Shown here: in pieces, positions 23,101 to 33,792 of the stretch
Layout of the letters: each line of letters opens with the position of its first letter
How positions within the stretch are numbered: the first letter of the stretch is position 1
Source of the DNA: Tribonema minus
Taxonomy: Eukaryota; Sar; Xanthophyceae; Tribonematales; Tribonemataceae
NCBI GenBank assembly: GCA_017506865.1
Contig: JAFCMP010000519.1
Span: forward strand, 186,001-250,000
DNA: 64,000 nucleotides
Direction: 5' to 3'
Made by a program: the position numbers and the translations under genes
The notes under the pieces: generated by a model
The model's database searches: none
Seen by the model: the letters and a program-made list of their open reading frames with translations, nothing else
What the model was told of the DNA's origin: nothing

Positions 23101-23576
23101 CCACCTACAACCCACCCCCCCTTGCCATGCCATGCTGCGGCGCAGGCGCGCGACTTTGTAACTGTCGTCAGCTACACCACGCTCGCGTACTTCAATTTGA
23201 GATCATTGCACCCTCAACTGAGCACCTCATACCGACCCTCCTTCCCTTGCCATGTGTCGCGGCGCAGGCACGCGACTTTGTAACCGTCGTCAGCTACACC
23301 ACGCTCGCGGACGGCACGCTCGCCGTTGTCAACCGCCCCGTCAACCACGCCGCCGCGCCCGCCACCAAGGACTACGTGCGCGCGGAGATCCTCATTGCGA
23401 CCAACATGATGCGCGCCAACGCGCACGACCCGCGCAAGACGGACTTCGTGACCGTCGCGCACGTGAACCCCGGCGGCGTCGCGGACTCCACGCTCGGCGC
23501 CAACGTCGTCAACATGCTGTGCGCGCAGGCGCCGCTCAAGCTGCTGCAGGCGCTGGAGCGCGCCGCCAACAGCTGA
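20152..23576 (+). CDS. START-domain lipid-binding protein with N-terminal signal/anchor
   Basis: Four exons (20152-20815, 21352-21514, 22307-22376, 23268-23576) give 401 aa. The ATG at 20152 begins a signal peptide or anchor (VARALLAVCILIGVASLACA, about 11-30). The StAR-related lipid transfer domain starts at about 198 with PGWEQVAEKHGITVLRK and shows the family's order of motifs: LFALFQSNDRVHEYND, the DLEVVSQHSKITW strand, ARDFVTVVSYTTLADGT, VRAEI and THVNPGG-like VAHVNPGG. START domains bind a lipid or sterol in a closed pocket; with this leader the protein probably works in the secretory system or plastid envelope. The second exon has two in-frame acceptors six bases apart (21351 and 21357). 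Introns 2 and 3 hold copies of the neighbouring exon edges. Confidence 0.88.
21460..21735. repeat. exon-end copies after START exon 2
   Basis: The last 30-45 bp of exon 2 plus donor (CAACTGCGCGGACGTCAGGT) recur with donors at 21621 and 21725, after the real donor at 21515. Spacing is 106 and 104 bp. The second copy is close to perfect; the third is more diverged. Confidence 0.9.
23015..23317. repeat. exon-start copies before START exon 4
   Basis: The acceptor and start of exon 4 (GCGCAGGCACGCGACTTTGT) are preceded by a near-perfect copy from 23141 and a more degraded one from 23021, each with the CAG acceptor kept. Identity falls with distance from the true exon. Confidence 0.88.
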
Positions 23577-23625
23577 CTCAAGCGGCGGCGCCGACTCAAG
23601 CGGCGGCGCCGCCGCCGCTTGAGTC
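23574..23625. repeat. GC-rich hairpin overlapping the START gene stop codon
   Basis: TGACTCAAGCGGCGGCGCC occurs twice in direct order from 23574, and the second copy pairs with GCCGCCGCTTGAGTC up to 23625, making a perfect 15-bp inverted repeat with a 3-base loop (23593-23625). The stop codon is the first three bases of the first copy. It could act in 3' end formation or mRNA stability; that is inference. Confidence 0.8.
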
Positions 23626-24548
23626 AGCGCACGCTCTGTGACCATGCTAACGCGGCAGTACAATGGTACAATGGTGGCGTAGAGCCCCTTCGCGCGATGG
23701 GTGCGGCGGCGGCAGCGGCGGCAGCGCCGTGGTGACGGCACTGCTGCTGCGGCCGCTGCTGTAGGTTCTGCCAGGCGGCGATGAAATTGCTGTTGATACC
23801 GCGATGCCGTTGGTGCTCACTGTGCACACAGCTGCGCTGCTGCATGTTGACCGTCCCTCGCAAATGCTGTAGCTGGCGCTGCAGCACGATGCAATTGCGA
23901 TGATTCCTGTAGGGTAGATCTTGTCATCTGAGTGCACTTGTAGCCTATGGGGCATGGTGGTTGTGGCGGTGCTCAGCAACGCAGTCAGTGGTACTGTAGT
24001 GTGCTGCAGGGCGATCGCGCTGGTGAATTCGCCTGTTGATAGGACTGTGGATTGCACCATTGCTGGTCATGTATGGGGTGTGTAGATATCAGGGATGCGT
24101 CATCTTTTCGCGCATAGCCACGTGAGAGCAGCAAAGTCCTTGGCTCTGCAGCATTATTGCGCATTATAAGGTTCTGGGCCTGCAAATATACATGTATGTG
24201 TTGTGTTGTGGAACGTGCTTTGGCGTTTTTATTCTGCTTTGTCCGTTTTGGTGTTGCCTGCCGTTCGGCTATAGCGTCATGGCAACGAAGCATGTTCCAC
24301 TTCATTGTCCAGTGCATTCTAGACCCCTTGCTGCAACTCCTTGCACCCTTGAGCAGCTGAACCGTCAATGCTGATGGTGGCCTCCCCATTCACATGGTGT
24401 TGCAACAATCGGGTTTGGGATGACTATCGGTGGCCTCATCCAGGACTTGGGGACAGATCTTGTTGGTGTGTCACCGAGGCATCTTGAAGTGTGACTCGAA
24501 GTCCTATTCCCGAGCTTAAAAGCTTTGGAGGTGCGGTGCGATCCTCTC
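23577..24548. other. intergenic region between START and GPDH genes
   Basis: Apart from the hairpin at its left end I see no supported gene. A minus-strand open frame at 23647-24060 is Ser/Thr-rich and matches nothing I know. Confidence 0.4.
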
Positions 24549-27500
24549 ATGTCAGCCGCCAGCACACAAGGAGTCGCTTGTGCGAGGCCAGATGCGGCAA
24601 CCGCAGCGGCACCACAAGTTGTAGTGCCAGCAGGACCTCGCTTGCTACAGAAGGCTTGCATTTTGGGTGCTGGAGCCTTCGGCACAGCCTTGGCGCAGCT
24701 GCTGGCGCGCAATGGGGTGGCGGCGACGGTCTGGACTAGATCAGAGGACACAATGGCCATGATCAACTCGTGAGTGCCTGATGTAGCGAGAATATCTCTC
24801 GCACTTGATGGACTCGCTGCATCGATTCTCAGAAAGGGTATCCTCGTGAGTTCCTTGTTGTAAAGAGCCAATTGCTTGCCTCTGCTTACTTTTCTTTCTG
24901 TACAGAATGAGCAGATTTCTGAGCCCAAAGCATTCGACATTACCATGCGAACTTGTGAACATGCTTCGCTGTGTTCTGACATCCATTGTAGTGACTGAAG
25001 AATAGTTTGTAGTCTTTACGAGTGTCGTGTGCACTGCATCTTGCTTGTTGCATGCACTACGTACATCCTGACACCTCGTATCTCAGCCAGGGCAGGTACG
25101 AGCGAGTGGTGATAGCAGCCAGCTATGCGCAACCCAGTCGTTCATGTGCTTGAAATGTGTACATACCGCTGTGTGTGTGTGCCCACTACATGCCGAAGAC
25201 AGTCTGCTCTTTTTGCTTTCAATGCTCTCACTACGTTGTGCTTGTCATCCGCACTATGTCCTGATGTCTAAGGGCCGAGCACTGAGGAAAGCCAGAGTGA
25301 GAGTGAGAGGTGTTGAACACTGGAGGCTGTTACCGTAATTTGCCTGGCGTGCATTAGATGTAGACAGGCAATTGTGCGATGCCAAGCCATGGCAGCATGG
25401 AGGCAGCTGCACACACATGTCCATGCAAAGTCCGCATACAAGAGAGAATGGCTTTTTGAATGTGGTCGATGTTTCTACTTCGAGCATGTACCTACCCCTT
25501 CCCGAACCCTGCTGCTGGCAACATTTCAACGCGCTAAATCTACAGCAGGCAGAAATTACATGCCGCAACTCGACACCCTAATCACGAACACTGCTGCAGG
25601 CAGCTTCTTAACGCCTACTCTACCTCTGACCCTGCCCCAGACAGGGTGACACATCTCAACGTCCGAACCCCCACCACCGTCTCATCACGCTAACCCCCAC
25701 TCAGCCTACTTGTGACCCTGACCCTGCCCCTGACCCATGCCGCAGGCAGCACCTCAACACCCCGTACCTCGCTGAGATACAGCTCAGCCCCAACGTGGTG
25801 GCCACGACGTCCGTTGCAGAGGCGATGGAGGGCGCGGATCTGGTGCTATTTGCCATACCCACGCCATTCCTAAGGGAGTTTTTGGTGTCGCACAGGGACC
25901 TCCTGCCCATGCGCGCGCTGCTGCTCATCTGCTCCAAGGGCATTGAGAACGTGACGCTGCTCACGCCCTTTGAGATACTGGAGGAGGAGCTGCCAGGTGA
26001 GCGCGTGGACTCTGTGGCGTCGTTCCGTACTTCAGAAGTACATCCGTGTACTCATGTGTACCGCGGCAGTCGCACATCTGCGCCAAAGGGCATTGAGAAT
26101 GTGACGCTGCTCACGCCCTTTGAGATACTGGAAGAGGAGCTGCCAGGTGAGCCCGTGAACTCTGTGGCATTGTTCTGTACTTCAGAAGTACAGCCTTGTA
26201 CTCACATGTACTGTGGATGCGCTGCTGCTCATATGCTTCAAGGGCATTGTCAACGCGACGCTGCTCACGCCGTTTGAGATGCTGCAGGAGCTGCCGGGCA
26301 AGTTTGGGAGGCAACGACGGGGGTCATTTCTGTACATGCATGTACTCGCGTGCACTGTGGTGTACTCCTTGTGGTCTTGAACGTCGAACCACATACAACT
26401 GCTTTAAATGCTGCAAAGTAAACATGTTGTTTGACGCCAGTGCCGCCTGATGTGCCCAGCATCGAACGCGGTATCTCACGCTCGGCTGCAGCAGCCTACC
26501 TACCTCAGGTCTATGGCACGCCTGGACAGCAGGCCCACTTACAGAACCAGTCTACGGCACATGGCACTGCAAACACTGAACACATTGAACTGCCTCTCGC
26601 CTGACCCCAATCTTCAAGGCCAGTTCCTTGCCGTGCCACATCCAAGGACCTGAGTTCAAGAGCTTGCCACTTGAAGTGCACTTGAGAACCTCCCGGCAAC
26701 GAACTTCGAGCGCAGGACTTAATGAACTGAAGTACACAAAAGACGGTTCCAGTTACGTCTCCGTCATCCCATATCCGCCGCGGCGGCAAGTATCACAAGT
26801 TTCTGGTGTGGCAGAACGGGCCCAGCCTCTTTTCACTTGAAGTATCGTTAAGAGCATTCCAGTGACGATCCCGCCGTCCCGGATCTGCCGTGCAGGCAAG
26901 TATCACAAGTTCCTTGCGTGCCTGAGCGGCCCCAGCGTCTTTTCACTGGAAGTATACTCAAAAGCATTCCTGTGACTCTCCCACAGGCATAGTGGTGAAA
27001 CTACAACAGCACGTGTAGACCTCGCGACGCCCCAAATATCACAGGTTCCTGGCGTGCCCGAGCGGGCCCCCAGCTTCCTTTCACTTGAAGTACACTTTAA
27101 GTACACTCAGAACTATTCCGGTGACACTCATGCCGTCCCACGTTCGCCGCGCAGGCAAGTATCACAAGTTCCTGGCGTGCCTGAGTGGGCCCAGCTTTGC
27201 GCGCGAGGTGGCGCTGGGCAAGCCCACATCCGTAACCGTCGCGGCGCGGGATCTGGCGGTCGCGCAGCGCGTGCAGATGGCCATCTCCGACAAGAACTTT
27301 AGGGTGAGTGAGCGCTGTTGCTTGCGCTGCTGCTTGGTTAGGATTAGGGTTAGGGTTAGGGTTAGGTTAGGTCAGCGTGCAGACGATGAGACCTTTAGGG
27401 TGAGTGAGCGCTGCTGCTTGCTGAGCGCTGCTGCTTGGTGAGAATTAGGGTTAGAGCCTCAGGGTGTGAGCACCGCTGCAACTGGCCTTCAAGCAGTGGA

Positions 27501-30500
27501 AGTCATGATCGCATTATCGACTTCAGGTCAAAGTACTCCCCTGAGTGCTCGTGCAGCAATCGTATTTTCGTCATCTCTCTCCCAGTTGAAGCCAATGATG
27601 CCAAGTCATGATCGGATTCTTGTCATCCCCGTTGGCGGACTTGAACTCTAGGTATGCGTTGCTGCTTGTGCAGCAATATGCGAGAAGGCAGGCTCGCTGA
27701 CATGTGCACGATGGCCTCTGTTCAGGCTGTTCATCATCACGTGTTCTGATCATTAATTGTCCACTTGTGCTGGCACGGTATGCATGTATCGTCGGCGGCG
27801 CTCGCATTGCTGCAGCACTCAAGCACCCCATGCTGAGCGCTGTCCCTGCGTGGCATGTAGGTATGTATGATGATGTACTGGCTGAGCTGAGCACTTTTGC
27901 CGCTGCCACTGTTTAACGTGCCAGCTGAGCACGTGCCAGCTGAGCACTTTTGCCGCTGCCACTGTTTTATGTGCCTGCTCAGCGCTATTGCTGACTGCAT
28001 GACTCTGTCTATCCTGCTCGTGTCGCCGCTTGCTGGTGCCTGGCTCTGCTTCTGGCGTATGCCACATGGTGAATACATCTACTGCAGGTGTACACGTCCA
28101 ATGACATCATGGGAGTTGAGGTCAGTGGTGAGGTCAAGGAGTGATTTCAGTAATACTTTTCCACCAGTGCTGTAGCATTGATGCGCATACATAAAGGTAT
28201 AGTTTACGCGTCCAAATGACATCATGTGAGGTCAGTACTCAGCTGAAGGGAGTTGTTCCCTCAAGTAATGCTTATTTTCAGTGCGGCAGTGTCGCTGCGC
28301 ATGCATGCAGGTGTACACATCCAATGACGCCATAGATGTGGAGGACAGTGCTCAGCGCAAGTATCTTCTTGAGTCTTACACTTCAAAGCAGTCGTTTTGA
28401 TGCACTCAGATCTGTTGCTGCACGTCAAGGTTAGTGCGCATTGCACTTCATTCGGCCCTGTGCTTGTTTGGCAGGCTTTGCGAGTAGTAGTTTGAGCGCG
28501 CGGACATGTGTGGCCTGCATGCACACGCTTCCATTCATTACCAAGTGCCTCTATGTACATCCGTGTTTGTGACTTGCCTGCCAGGTCTTTGGGGCGGTGA
28601 AGAATGTTCTGGCCATTGCATGTGGGTCATCTGACGGGTGAGTGACTCGACTCTTGTTTTGAAGGTTCACTTGAAGTCACACCGCGCAGTTTCACTTACT
28701 TCAAGTAAGTGTCGGCACACGGAGTCGCAGGCTGCGCTTTGAGTCTGAGTCTTGAGTCTGCCGCCGCAAAGGCTCAGCATGGCACACCGTGGCCTCCTCT
28801 GACACTTGGTGCGCCACACTTGCAGTGACATTGACCATGATGTAGCACTCACGATGGTTTGGACACAGTCCCAGCCCTGCTACAGTCACTTAGCCGTACT
28901 GGCTGTTGTGTACTTCGAAGTATGCATGTATGTATGTGTGTGTGTGCACCTGCCATGGTCACGAACTCACTAGTCATGTATGTATGTACGTGTGTGTGTG
29001 CACATGCCCCTTGGTCACCACCCACTCGCCTGCTTTCAGTGCCATGTGGAACAGATGACTGATGTATTCTTACTCGTAATTCTGAGTGAGAGTGCACTTG
29101 AAGGCAGTACCGACTACTTTGTTTTGTTATTTATTGCAGCGGATTGTGGAATGAGCATTCCTGCGGGTGAGGCACGATGAGACCCCAGTGCTTGCAGGCT
29201 GAAGTGGCTGGCACTGGTGCTGCAGGATGCAGAGAGAAGCAACAAATGCTTGCAACGCACGAATATGTAATATGTGCTTATGCCAAGAGTCAATGCTTCA
29301 TGCTGTGTTTGGTCCTAAGCCACGGTGGCATCGGTATTGCGCTAACTGTGATTCAGACGCAGGCGGCGCTAGCAGTCCGATGTGATGACAACAATTACAT
29401 TCGTGGAGGGTTTCAGTGCCTGCGTGCTCAGTTCTTGCTGGAACTTGCACTTGCGGCAACTGCCACTGCACTGCAGGCTGGATTTTGGAGTCATGACCAA
29501 CGGTTACATTAAGTGCCATTTTTCTTGGTTCTTGCTGTATTTTTTGCTCCTGCGGCAACTTCGGCTTGCTGCAGGCTGGATTTTGGACTCAACGCCCGCG
29601 CCGCCTTGATCACAAGAGGGATGGCTGAGATAGCAAGACTGGCGATCCGTAAGGTCAAACGTGCTCCATTGCTCTAATGCTCCCATGTTCAAATGCTACA
29701 GTAGTGGTTGACAAAGGGCTCAGAACCATGCATCTACTCAACACATGTACCGCAACACATGTGCAGATATCTGGTTCAAGATGTGACTTGCCCTGGTTTG
29801 ACCAGCAATGCAGCTGGGAGTTAGGCCATGATGAATGTGCGGTTGCATTCCGGTCTTTGCTCATGTCTCGCTCGTGTGTCCAGTTGCTCGCGTTTGCATT
29901 CAGTGACGGCTTTCAATCGCTGCTGACTGCTCCATCCCCCCCCCCACCCCCATCCCCGCTCCCCCCCAATGACAGCACCATGCTGGTGTAGCATGCGATC
30001 ATACGATACATACATACCACCATGTAGCAAGCCTGGCGTACCATACCGCCCAGCAGATAATATGGGACCAGTAACTAACTGTCATCTTATCGTCATCACT
30101 AGCTCTGATCAATCACTAGTTGTTGTTGATCCCTAGCTGCCGTTAAACTCCGGCTGCCATTGATTGCAGCTGCCATTTCATCGCGATGTGGTCTCTGTCA
30201 TAGCGGCATCAATCACTAGCTGCAGTCAAACAGTCACCAGCTGTCAAAACTACAACTTGCTCATTAATCAATTGTTGTCATCAACTACTACCGTTCATTG
30301 ACGTCAAGCTGCTAAGCTAGTAAAATACGTCCATGTGAGCAACAAAAACAAACACTCATGTCACTGAGCACTGCTTTCACTCTTATTTCAGGGCGCGTCA
30401 CCGCTCAGCATGGGCGGCCTGTGCGGCGTGGGTGACCTGGTCCTGACATGCACAGGATCGCTGTCGCGAAACTGGACTGTTGGCTATCGGCTGGCGCAGG

Positions 30501-32406
30501 GCGAAACACTGGGGTATGTATGCATATAATGACAGGTCCGAATTAGGGGCTTTGTGTTGCGTGAAACATCTCTCTCTCATGCCCACCTACCGGCTCACAC
30601 AAATGAGAACGCGCGGCATGTGAGCAGAGCTTTGTCCCTCACGTAGTCTACTTCATTGGCCGCAGCGTGGTCGTACTGTGCACCGGCTCGCTGTCGCGAA
30701 ACTGGACCGTTGGCTACCGGCTGGCACAGGGCGAAACACTGGGTATGTGCATGTGAAAGTAGGGCAGCAGGGCCATGTTGTCATTCACGTTTCATCTTCT
30801 CACAGACCAGCCACAGGTTCAGCGTAGCTTACTTGTACAAGTGTGCCCCTTTGTTGGGAGCTTGCTACTGTGATGGCATGAGTACATATCAGTTCTCACT
30901 GAAACATTTTCTGACACCGCTTTAGATGGGCGTTGCTCGGGTTAGGGTTAGGGTCAGGGTTAGGCCAGTACCTAACGCTGACATCCAGCGTTGCCGCAAT
31001 GGCTGTCGCTGTCGCGAACCCCTTCCGAACAGCGTCCGCATTGGCACAAGCCCTTCATTCAAGTATTATGCCTGTCAAGGATGGTGATGACGTGACATCA
31101 ACCACTGAACCGTAATACTTCAAGTACCTAACCCACGATGGCTGTCGCTGTTATAGACCCCTCACAACAGCGTCAGCGCTAGGCAACTGCAGTAGCCTTT
31201 ACGTTGCGGCATTCATGATGATGGTTATGACGTCGCGCTAGCCTCACTCGCACGCCACCACACCCCGTGTGTTGCAGACACCTGTCACTGTCGTGAACCC
31301 CTTGCGGACAGCGCTTAGGTGGCTGCAGACGCCCATACTTCAAGTACTTGCATAATGCTTGATGTGATGGTGATGACGTAACACTCACCCTGAACCTAAA
31401 ACTCAGTCTTAACCCACAACGGCTGTCGCTGTCACAGACCGCTCACAAACGGCGTCAGCGCTAGGTAAGCACGACAGCCATTGTGATAGTACTCAAGATG
31501 ATGGTGATGATGTCGTGGTGGTGACGTGTGTCACTCATGTGTGTAGTTGCACGCATGGATAATAATATGGCACCAACCTCACTTACACGTCATTGTAACC
31601 CCTGTGGCGCAGGGAGATCAAAGCGTCCACGCGCCAGGTGGCGGAGGGCGTGGCAACGGCTCAGTCAGTGCACGACCTCGCAGCATCGCTCGGCATCGAT
31701 CTTCCCATTTGCGAAGAGGTGAGAGTCGATTGTGGAACGCGTTCAGGCGCTCCTTGTCATGCGTGCGCCTCGCGTGTCGCCAGCGGTAACTGGCGTGTTC
31801 ATCTGGATCCCCTCAGTTTGTGCATGGCATGTGTATGTATATTATGCGCAATGCAGGCCGCAAAGGGAAGGCTGTGGGTCTGTATGTCATGAGACCTGCA
31901 CATGCGCGCTTGGGACACCTGGGACACTTGCATGGCAGTGCCTCAACACTTTTGGTGCAAGCGCTTCAGATGTTTGCTCAACTTGTCACAACTTCAATGC
32001 TGCATTCATGATGCTCAGATTTTTATTGGACCTGAAGCAAACCACAAGCCGGGTGTCTGCAGAAAGAGATACTGTCATATTCTCATTCTCATGCGCTCTC
32101 AACACCGTGTGCGTGCGCCGCACTGCAGGTGTACCAGGTGCTGTACAAGGACTAGCGCGTTATTGACGCACTCGCCATACATACATACATACACACCGCG
32201 CCAACTACAAGAGAGACGGTTGTATTCTCATGCTGTAAACGCCGTGTGCGTCTGCCGTGCCGCAGGTGTATCAGGTGCTGTACAAGGACAAGCGCGTCAT
32301 TGACGCACTCGCCACGCTACAGGGGCGACCCCTCACAGACGACTTGCACCTGGAGCTTGGGCAGGAGGGGGCCTTTGGAGTCACACCAGCACCCAGCACC
32401 AAGTAG
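24549..32406 (+). CDS. NAD-dependent glycerol-3-phosphate dehydrogenase (GpsA family)
   Basis: Nine exons (24549-24769, 25746-25996, 27155-27303, 28088-28120, 28585-28637, 29575-29653, 30392-30513, 31613-31718, 32266-32406) give 384 aa, the total being divisible by three. The Rossmann motif is [15 protein letters not shown] (G40-x-G42-x-x-G45). Further family motifs follow in order: [38 protein letters not shown] (K224, the catalytic lysine position), [36 protein letters not shown] and [13 protein letters not shown]. The enzyme reduces dihydroxyacetone phosphate to glycerol 3-phosphate for membrane lipid and triacylglycerol synthesis. The first 30 residues are Ala-rich and could be an organelle leader, though no clear signal peptide is seen. 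Several introns carry copies of adjacent exon edges, and exon 4 is only 33 nt. Confidence 0.95.
25918..26300. repeat. three-rung ladder of GPDH exon 2 ends
   Basis: The last ~70 bp of exon 2 (GGGCATTGAGAACGTGACGC to GAGCTGCCAG) is repeated with ends at 26146 and about 26297. The first intronic copy is nearly identical, keeps the GTGAG donor, and lies exactly 150 bp downstream in an unbroken reading frame. The third is more diverged and ends in GGCAAG. A GTACTTCAGAAGTAC palindrome sits between the copies at about 26026 and 26178. Confidence 0.92.
26780..27215. repeat. four-rung ladder of GPDH exon 3 starts
   Basis: Segments resembling GCAAGTATCACAAGTTCCTG followed by a GGGCCCAG-like end occur from about 26783, 26896 and 27033 before the real exon 3 start at 27155. 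Each decoy is followed by TTTTCACTTGAAGTA-like sequence. Identity to the real exon is high in all. Confidence 0.9.
27333..27371 (+). repeat. interstitial TTAGGG tract in GPDH intron 3
   Basis: GGATTAGGGTTAGGGTTAGG and following TTAGG units begin about 30 bp after the exon 3 donor. A shorter TTAGGG remnant with a repeated GTGAGTGAGCGCTG segment follows at about 27395-27455. Confidence 0.85.
28084..28356. repeat. copies of GPDH 33-nt exon 4
   Basis: The real microexon 28088-28120 is followed by diverged copies at about 28202-28236 and 28313-28348. The last has an AG acceptor (GCAGGTGTACACATCCAATG) but no GT donor; the middle copy keeps GTCAGT but is degraded in its exon part. Confidence 0.85.
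30664..31460. repeat. copies of the GPDH exon 7 end
   Basis: A nearly perfect copy of exon 7's last ~75 bp (CGCTGTCGCGAAACTGGACC to GAAACACTGG plus GTATGT) lies at 30670-30745. Weaker fragments with CTGTCGCTGTCGCGAACCCC and AACAGCGTC recur at about 31002, 31142, 31281 and 31422, a longer, older array. Confidence 0.8.
32121..32180. repeat. copy of the GPDH exon 9 start
   Basis: CTGCAGGTGTACCAGGTGCT begins a 50-bp copy of the final exon's acceptor and start, 137 bp before the real acceptor at 32265. Its frame is closed after eight codons, so use of this acceptor would truncate the enzyme. Confidence 0.85.
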
Positions 32407-33792
32407 AAACAAATAGGGCAAATGCCCCCAGGGATGTTTGCAGCGGCTTGTGATGTGCGCCCAGGTATTGTCGAAACGAGTGTCGTACAGGTACCGAGAT
32501 GCGTTGCATCGCCAACACCTGGGCGCACAGTAAGTCCCTTCAGCAGAAGAGCTGGCCAGCAACGGGACTCCGCCAGGGGCAAGCGCAGTGTGCCAGCGGT
32601 AGCGTTGGTCAGCAGCCTGAGGCCACACGGTCTAACCTGTCTAAAGTTCTCTTCAAAAATTGTCCACCACGACTGCAGCACAGTCAGGCGACCATATCAT
32701 ACTTGAAGTACCATTTCAAAAGCACATTGCAGGTGGTGCGCCGCGTGTGAAGCGTCACGCCGCCGGTCAATGTCATGCGCACAGCGCCTTGGCAGGGTAT
32801 GGTGCGAAGCAGCAATGCTCAGCATGCTGGTGCAAGACAGCTCGCCATGATCTGCAGCACCGCAGTGACGCCCCAAGATATGGTCATTTTGTTGTGATGT
32901 TCAGCACATGTGGTGTCAGTTGCGACCAAGGTGTCAGAGAGGCAGGCAGAGAGACATCCTGCGATCGTGGCTGCCATTCACGCCAATTTTGGCAACAGAC
33001 CATGGCGTTGCTATGTGGTGGAGGCGGGCAAGTGACCGGCGCCGGCGCCAATTCACAGCAGGCATCGTGCAAGACAGCGCAGGCGAATGACGTCAGAAGT
33101 ACATGCACACACTCACACCGGCAGGCACGTTTGCTATTTTTGCTCTCTGTGTGTGCACATCTTGCGTTTGTTGATCACACAAATGCCACAGACCATGACA
33201 CCCCCGGCCCCCCATGTCGACCGGGGGGTACGTTATGCTTGAGCCCCCCCCCACCCCCCCCCCGTTTTCCTCCTGACTTAACGGTAGCGAATGTACTCTG
33301 ACGCACACACACCCGACAAAGGGCAACACAACGACACATGGCCAACGGAACAATGGCATGGACACCAGTACTACTCCATCGTAGGACGTTGTAGCCACAG
33401 TACGGACAGCGAGCACAGCGCACTGTTGCCGATTGCATTCCCCGGAGCAGCGGTCACGCAATGCAGACCGCACCAAAAATGGTCATGGCTGTGAAACGCA
33501 TGACAAAGGTCGGGCCCTGGTGTGCGCACACACATGCAACCCTCCCCTCCCCTCCTCTCACCACCAAAACGACGGAGCACAAGGAGGTCCACGCAGCGCT
33601 GCTGTGTGGACACCCGCCGCTGCTCTCTCACACAAACACGAGCAGTGCATGATGCCTCAAGCGCCGCGCTGCGCTGCATTGCACGGCGCCGCCGCAGCGC
33701 CGCCGCTGCATGACGCGGGCGGTGCTGACGCCGCTGCAGCAGCAGCAGAGCGCCGCGAAGCGTGTGTGTGTTTCGGGCGGCGTGAGCGTGGC
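32407..33792. other. intergenic region between convergent genes
   Basis: It contains the foldback element at its left end and C/G homopolymer runs at about 33245-33263. I recognise no gene; the open frames are short and unlike known proteins. Confidence 0.45.
32454..32529. mobile_element. 76-bp foldback/MITE-like element
   Basis: TGTGCGCCCAGGTATTGTCG at one end is mirrored by CATCGCCAACACCTGGGCGC at the other, giving imperfect terminal inverted repeats over nearly the whole element. It belongs to the same family as the foldback sequence inside the copia element at 42.1-43.4 kb. It lies just after the GPDH stop codon, probably in its 3' UTR. Confidence 0.75.
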
